Source: Pseudolabrys sp. (GTDB taxonomy: Bacteria; Pseudomonadota; Alphaproteobacteria; Rhizobiales; Xanthobacteraceae). Taken from it: a stretch of DNA of 7,264 bases. The notes under the pieces are model-generated. The model was given only the letters and a program-made list of their open reading frames with translations. It made no database searches and was not told the origin of the DNA. Every line of letters begins with the position of its first letter. The first letter of the stretch is position 1. The position numbers were made by a program, and so were the translations under genes. The stretch is taken from positions 1 to 7,264 of the forward strand of contig JAHCKF010000178.1 in NCBI GenBank assembly GCA_026125925.1. The letters run 5' to 3'. This document shows, piece after piece, positions 5,087 through 7,264 of this stretch.

Positions 5087-6277
5087 TCAACCGAGCCTGA
5101 CGTTGGTGATGCCGACCAGGCGGTCGTACACCCAGTACAGCAGCAGCGTGGCAACCAGCAGCACGGCGCCCAGCGCCGAGGCCATGCCCCAGTTCACCGA
5201 GTCCGACGTATAGAACGCGATGAAGTAACTGATCATCTGGTCGGCGGCGCCGCCGACCAGCGCAGGCGTGATGTAGTAGCCGAGCGCCAGGATGAAGACG
5301 AGCAGCGCGCCGGCGCCGATGCCGGGCAGCGTCATCGGCAGATAGACGCGGATGAAAGCCTCGGTGGGCGAGGCGCCGAGCGATTTCGCCGCCAGCATGT
5401 AGGACGGCTTGATGCCCTTCATCACCGAATAGAGCGGCAGGATGAGGAACGGCAGCAGAATATGCGTCATCGCGATGTAGACGCCGATGCGGTTGTAGAT
5501 CAGCCGCAGCGGTGAATCGATGACGCCGAGCCAGATCAGCGCGTGGTTGATGATGCCCTGCTCCTGTAAGAGCACGATCCAGGCCGCGGTGCGCACCAGA
5601 AGCGACGTCCAGAACGGCAGCAGCACCAGGATCATCAGCAGATTGGCGCGGCGTGGCGGCTGCGTGGCGAGGAGATAGGCCACGGGAAAGCCGAGCACCA
5701 CGCACAGCAGCGTGACGATGAGGCTGACCTTGAAGGTGCGGGTCAGCACCTCGACATAGATCGCCTGACTGGGTGGCGTCGCGACGATATGGCCGTCGGC
5801 GGTTTTCTGCCGGTCCACGCCGGCGAGGAGGTAGAAGCTGGTGAGCGGGCCGCTTGCCTGATCGATGGCGGCCCAGGTTTTGAGATCGCCCCAGTGCGGA
5901 TCGATGTCGATCAGCGTGGCGCGCCAATCGGCCGAGGTGTCCGGCAGGCGGCGCGCGGTGCCGAACACCAGCGTGCGGCCGTTGTCGATGGCGTAATTCA
6001 GCCGCCGCGCCGCGGTCGGCAGCGTGCGGGCGCGGTAGCTGTCGCGCAGATCGGTGGCCAGCGCCTCGAACACCGGAGGCGGCGGCGCCTGGGTGCGGTC
6101 GGTCCAGGTCTTGATCGATTGCGTCACATGCGGCCACACCGAGGCCAGTTCGCGATCGACCACCGACAGCCGCAGCATGTCGAGGATCGGCACCACGAAG
6201 GTGACGACGATGAACAGCAGCAGCGGCAGCACCAGCGCGAAGGCGCGCAGCTTGCGCATGCGCTCGGCGCGGCGCAA
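5087..6277 (-). CDS. ABC transporter permease, PotB-like, with long periplasmic loop
   Basis: This inner-membrane subunit has 396 residues from the TTG at 6277, against roughly 280-300 for ordinary PotB. After a first helix (about 13-37, FALVLPLLLFIVVTFVVPILDML) comes an extra polar domain of about 135 residues (40-176), then the remaining helices and an EAA loop at about 295-318 (LAAKSLGASPTEAFIRVYLP). I recall rhizobial PotB-like permeases with a similar loop. The start is uncertain: no in-frame ATG lies upstream of 6259. TTG 6277 has AAGG five bases ahead. The open frame continues upstream to PLAGTGASLKAQLRRAER, which resembles the N-terminus of those relatives, so a non-ATG start near 6337 (CTG, preceded by GGAGG) is plausible. 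It lies between the binding-protein gene and the second permease. Confidence 0.88.
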   Translation of the reverse strand: MRRAERMRKLRAFALVLPLLLFIVVTFVVPILDMLRLSVVDRELASVWPHVTQSIKTWTDRTQAPPPPVFEALATDLRDSYRARTLPTAARRLNYAIDNGRTLVFGTARRLPDTSADWRATLIDIDPHWGDLKTWAAIDQASGPLTSFYLLAGVDRQKTADGHIVATPPSQAIYVEVLTRTFKVSLIVTLLCVVLGFPVAYLLATQPPRRANLLMILVLLPFWTSLLVRTAAWIVLLQEQGIINHALIWLGVIDSPLRLIYNRIGVYIAMTHILLPFLILPLYSVMKGIKPSYMLAAKSLGASPTEAFIRVYLPMTLPGIGAGALLVFILALGYYITPALVGGAADQMISYFIAFYTSDSVNWGMASALGAVLLVATLLLYWVYDRLVGITNVRLG

Positions 6278-6363
6278 CTGCGCCTTGAGCGAGGCGCCGG
6301 TGCCGGCAAGCGGCGCGGCAAGGCTGGGACTGGTCAGCGGCGCCTCCGGACGCAGAATGGTGA

Positions 6364-6389
6364 CGCCGTCCCGCCGCGGCGGGACGGCG
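6364..6389 (-). repeat. Perfect 26-base palindrome between binding-protein and permease genes
   Basis: CGCCGTCCCGCCG followed by its exact reverse complement forms a fully symmetric GC-rich dyad starting 15 bases after the binding-protein stop codon. In the transcript it would fold into a stem of about 11 bp with a short loop. Such intercistronic hairpins commonly protect the upstream binding-protein message or attenuate transcription into the permeases. No T-run follows on the minus strand. Confidence 0.7.
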
Positions 6390-6404
6390 CACGGTGGAAC
6401 GTGA

Positions 6405-7264
6405 CTACTTGGTCGCCGCCCACTTGTTGAACTGCTCGGTGAGGCGGTCGATGTTCTCCATCCAGAACGCGGTGTCGATCTGCACGGCGTGGGCGATGTT
6501 CTCGTCCGACGTCGGCAGGTCGGCGAGGCGCGCCTTCGGGATCAGCGCGTTGGCGCCCTTGGCGGTGACGCCGTAAGCGATCGATTCCGGCAGCTTGGCC
6601 TGGTTCTTGGCCTGGCCGAGGAAGTTGATCAGCTTGTAGGCGTTATCGACGTTCGGCGAGCCCTTGAGGATCACCCAGGAGTCGATGGTGTAGAGCGCGC
6701 CGTTCCACGAGATGCCGAAGTTCTTCTTGTCGGCGTGGTTGGCGGCGTCGATGCGGCCGTTATAGACCGAGGTCATCACCACTTCGCCGGAGGCGAGGAG
6801 CTGCGGCGGCTGGGCGCCGGCCTTCCAGAAGACCAGGTCGTTCTTGATGGTGTCGAGCTTCTTGAAGGCGCGATCGACGCCTTCCTTGGTCTTGAGCACC
6901 TTGTAGACGTCGGTCGGGGCGACGCCGTCGGCCATCAGCGCGATCTCGAGCGTCGTCTTCGGCCCGGCGCGCAAGGCGCGCTTGCCCGGATACTTCTTGG
7001 TGTCGAAGAAGTCGGCCCAGGACTTCGGCGCATCCTTGAGCTTGTCCTTGTCGTAGCCGAGCACGAAATCGTACAGAATGGCGCCGACGCCGCATTCGTG
7101 CACGGCGGGGGCGATGTAGTTGTCCTTGCCGCCGATCTTCGACCAGTCGAGCGGCACGAACAGGCCTTCCTCGCAGCCGGCGGCGAGCTCTTCCGATTCC
7201 ACCTGCACGACGTCCCAGGTCGAAGCGCCGCCCTGCACCTTGGCGCGCAGCACGCCGATGCCGC
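6405..7264 (-). CDS. ABC transporter substrate-binding protein, PotD/PotF-like (5' end missing)
   Basis: The C-terminal 286 residues are visible; the signal peptide and N-terminus lie beyond the right edge. The frame is open to base 7264, so the GTG at 7253 is internal. Recognisable blocks of the extracellular polyamine-type solute-binding family are WDVVQVESEELAAGCEEGLFVPLD, CGVGAILYDFVLGYD followed by KSWADFFDTKKYPGKRAL, SGEVVMTSVYNGRI, WNGALYTIDSWVILKG, and the end of the domain NAYKLINFLGQ. The protein would capture substrate in the periplasm and deliver it to the two downstream permeases. Two cysteines (in AAGCEEG and HECGVG) could form a disulfide. The TAG stop is at 6405-6407. The exact ligand cannot be told from the visible part; spermidine/putrescine or opine-like compounds are the family options. 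Confidence 0.92.
   Translation of the reverse strand, partial: GIGVLRAKVQGGASTWDVVQVESEELAAGCEEGLFVPLDWSKIGGKDNYIAPAVHECGVGAILYDFVLGYDKDKLKDAPKSWADFFDTKKYPGKRALRAGPKTTLEIALMADGVAPTDVYKVLKTKEGVDRAFKKLDTIKNDLVFWKAGAQPPQLLASGEVVMTSVYNGRIDAANHADKKNFGISWNGALYTIDSWVILKGSPNVDNAYKLINFLGQAKNQAKLPESIAYGVTAKGANALIPKARLADLPTSDENIAHAVQIDTAFWMENIDRLTEQFNKWAATK

Noticed and set aside
4063..5100. Long plus-strand open frame (345 codons) opposite the second permease
   Set aside because: Its product is dominated by Arg, His, Asp and Glu with no domain, the usual antisense shadow of a GC-rich membrane-protein gene.
4989..6392. 467-codon minus-strand open frame over the first permease
   Set aside because: It reads the permease DNA in another frame and yields Arg/Ala/His-rich sequence; the true frame has clear permease motifs.

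Overview
The window is GC-rich, shows strong Shine-Dalgarno spacing, and encodes proteins typical of soil Alphaproteobacteria of the order Hyphomicrobiales (Bradyrhizobium, Rhodopseudomonas or Xanthobacteraceae-like). The placement rests on protein flavour only: the CsaA and rhodanese forms, the SDR wording, and a PotB-like permease with a long periplasmic loop. I see no phage, transposon, CRISPR, tRNA or rRNA signal. Most of the window is ordinary chromosomal housekeeping, metabolic and transport genes.

Layout. Bases 1-539 (minus strand) carry csaA followed by the 5' end of a rhodanese-domain gene. A 63-base divergent intergenic region separates them from a short-chain dehydrogenase-like gene (603-1298, plus strand) whose four canonical catalytic residues all appear to be replaced. 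Three small plus-strand genes follow: a secreted four-cysteine protein (1465-1749), then a closely spaced pair of single-span membrane proteins (1879-2115 and 2127-2303). A perfect 27-base inverted repeat sits immediately before the ribosome binding site of that pair. Next comes a tryptophanyl-tRNA synthetase of the type best known from Firmicutes (2516-3535), then an FMN-binding pyridoxamine-phosphate-oxidase-like gene (3639-4238). The last 3 kb (4246-7264, minus strand) is a polyamine/opine-type ABC importer operon in the order binding protein, permease 1, permease 2. Its ATPase is not in the window.

The least ordinary region is the trpS leader (2304-2515). It contains a possible 16-codon leader peptide with two adjacent Trp codons. 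A hairpin just before trpS would bury the trpS ribosome binding site, and two upstream segments are complementary to that hairpin. Together these suggest Trp-responsive translational attenuation of an auxiliary TrpRS. This is a hypothesis from complementarity alone: the leader ORF has no clear ribosome binding site, and GC-rich DNA yields chance pairings.

Other structural signals are a 26-base perfect palindrome between the binding-protein and permease genes (probable intercistronic mRNA hairpin), a hairpin covering the rhodanese ribosome binding site, and a GC hairpin after trpS. Apart from csaA with rhodanese, the small membrane-protein pair and the ABC operon, neighbouring genes do not obviously form one pathway.
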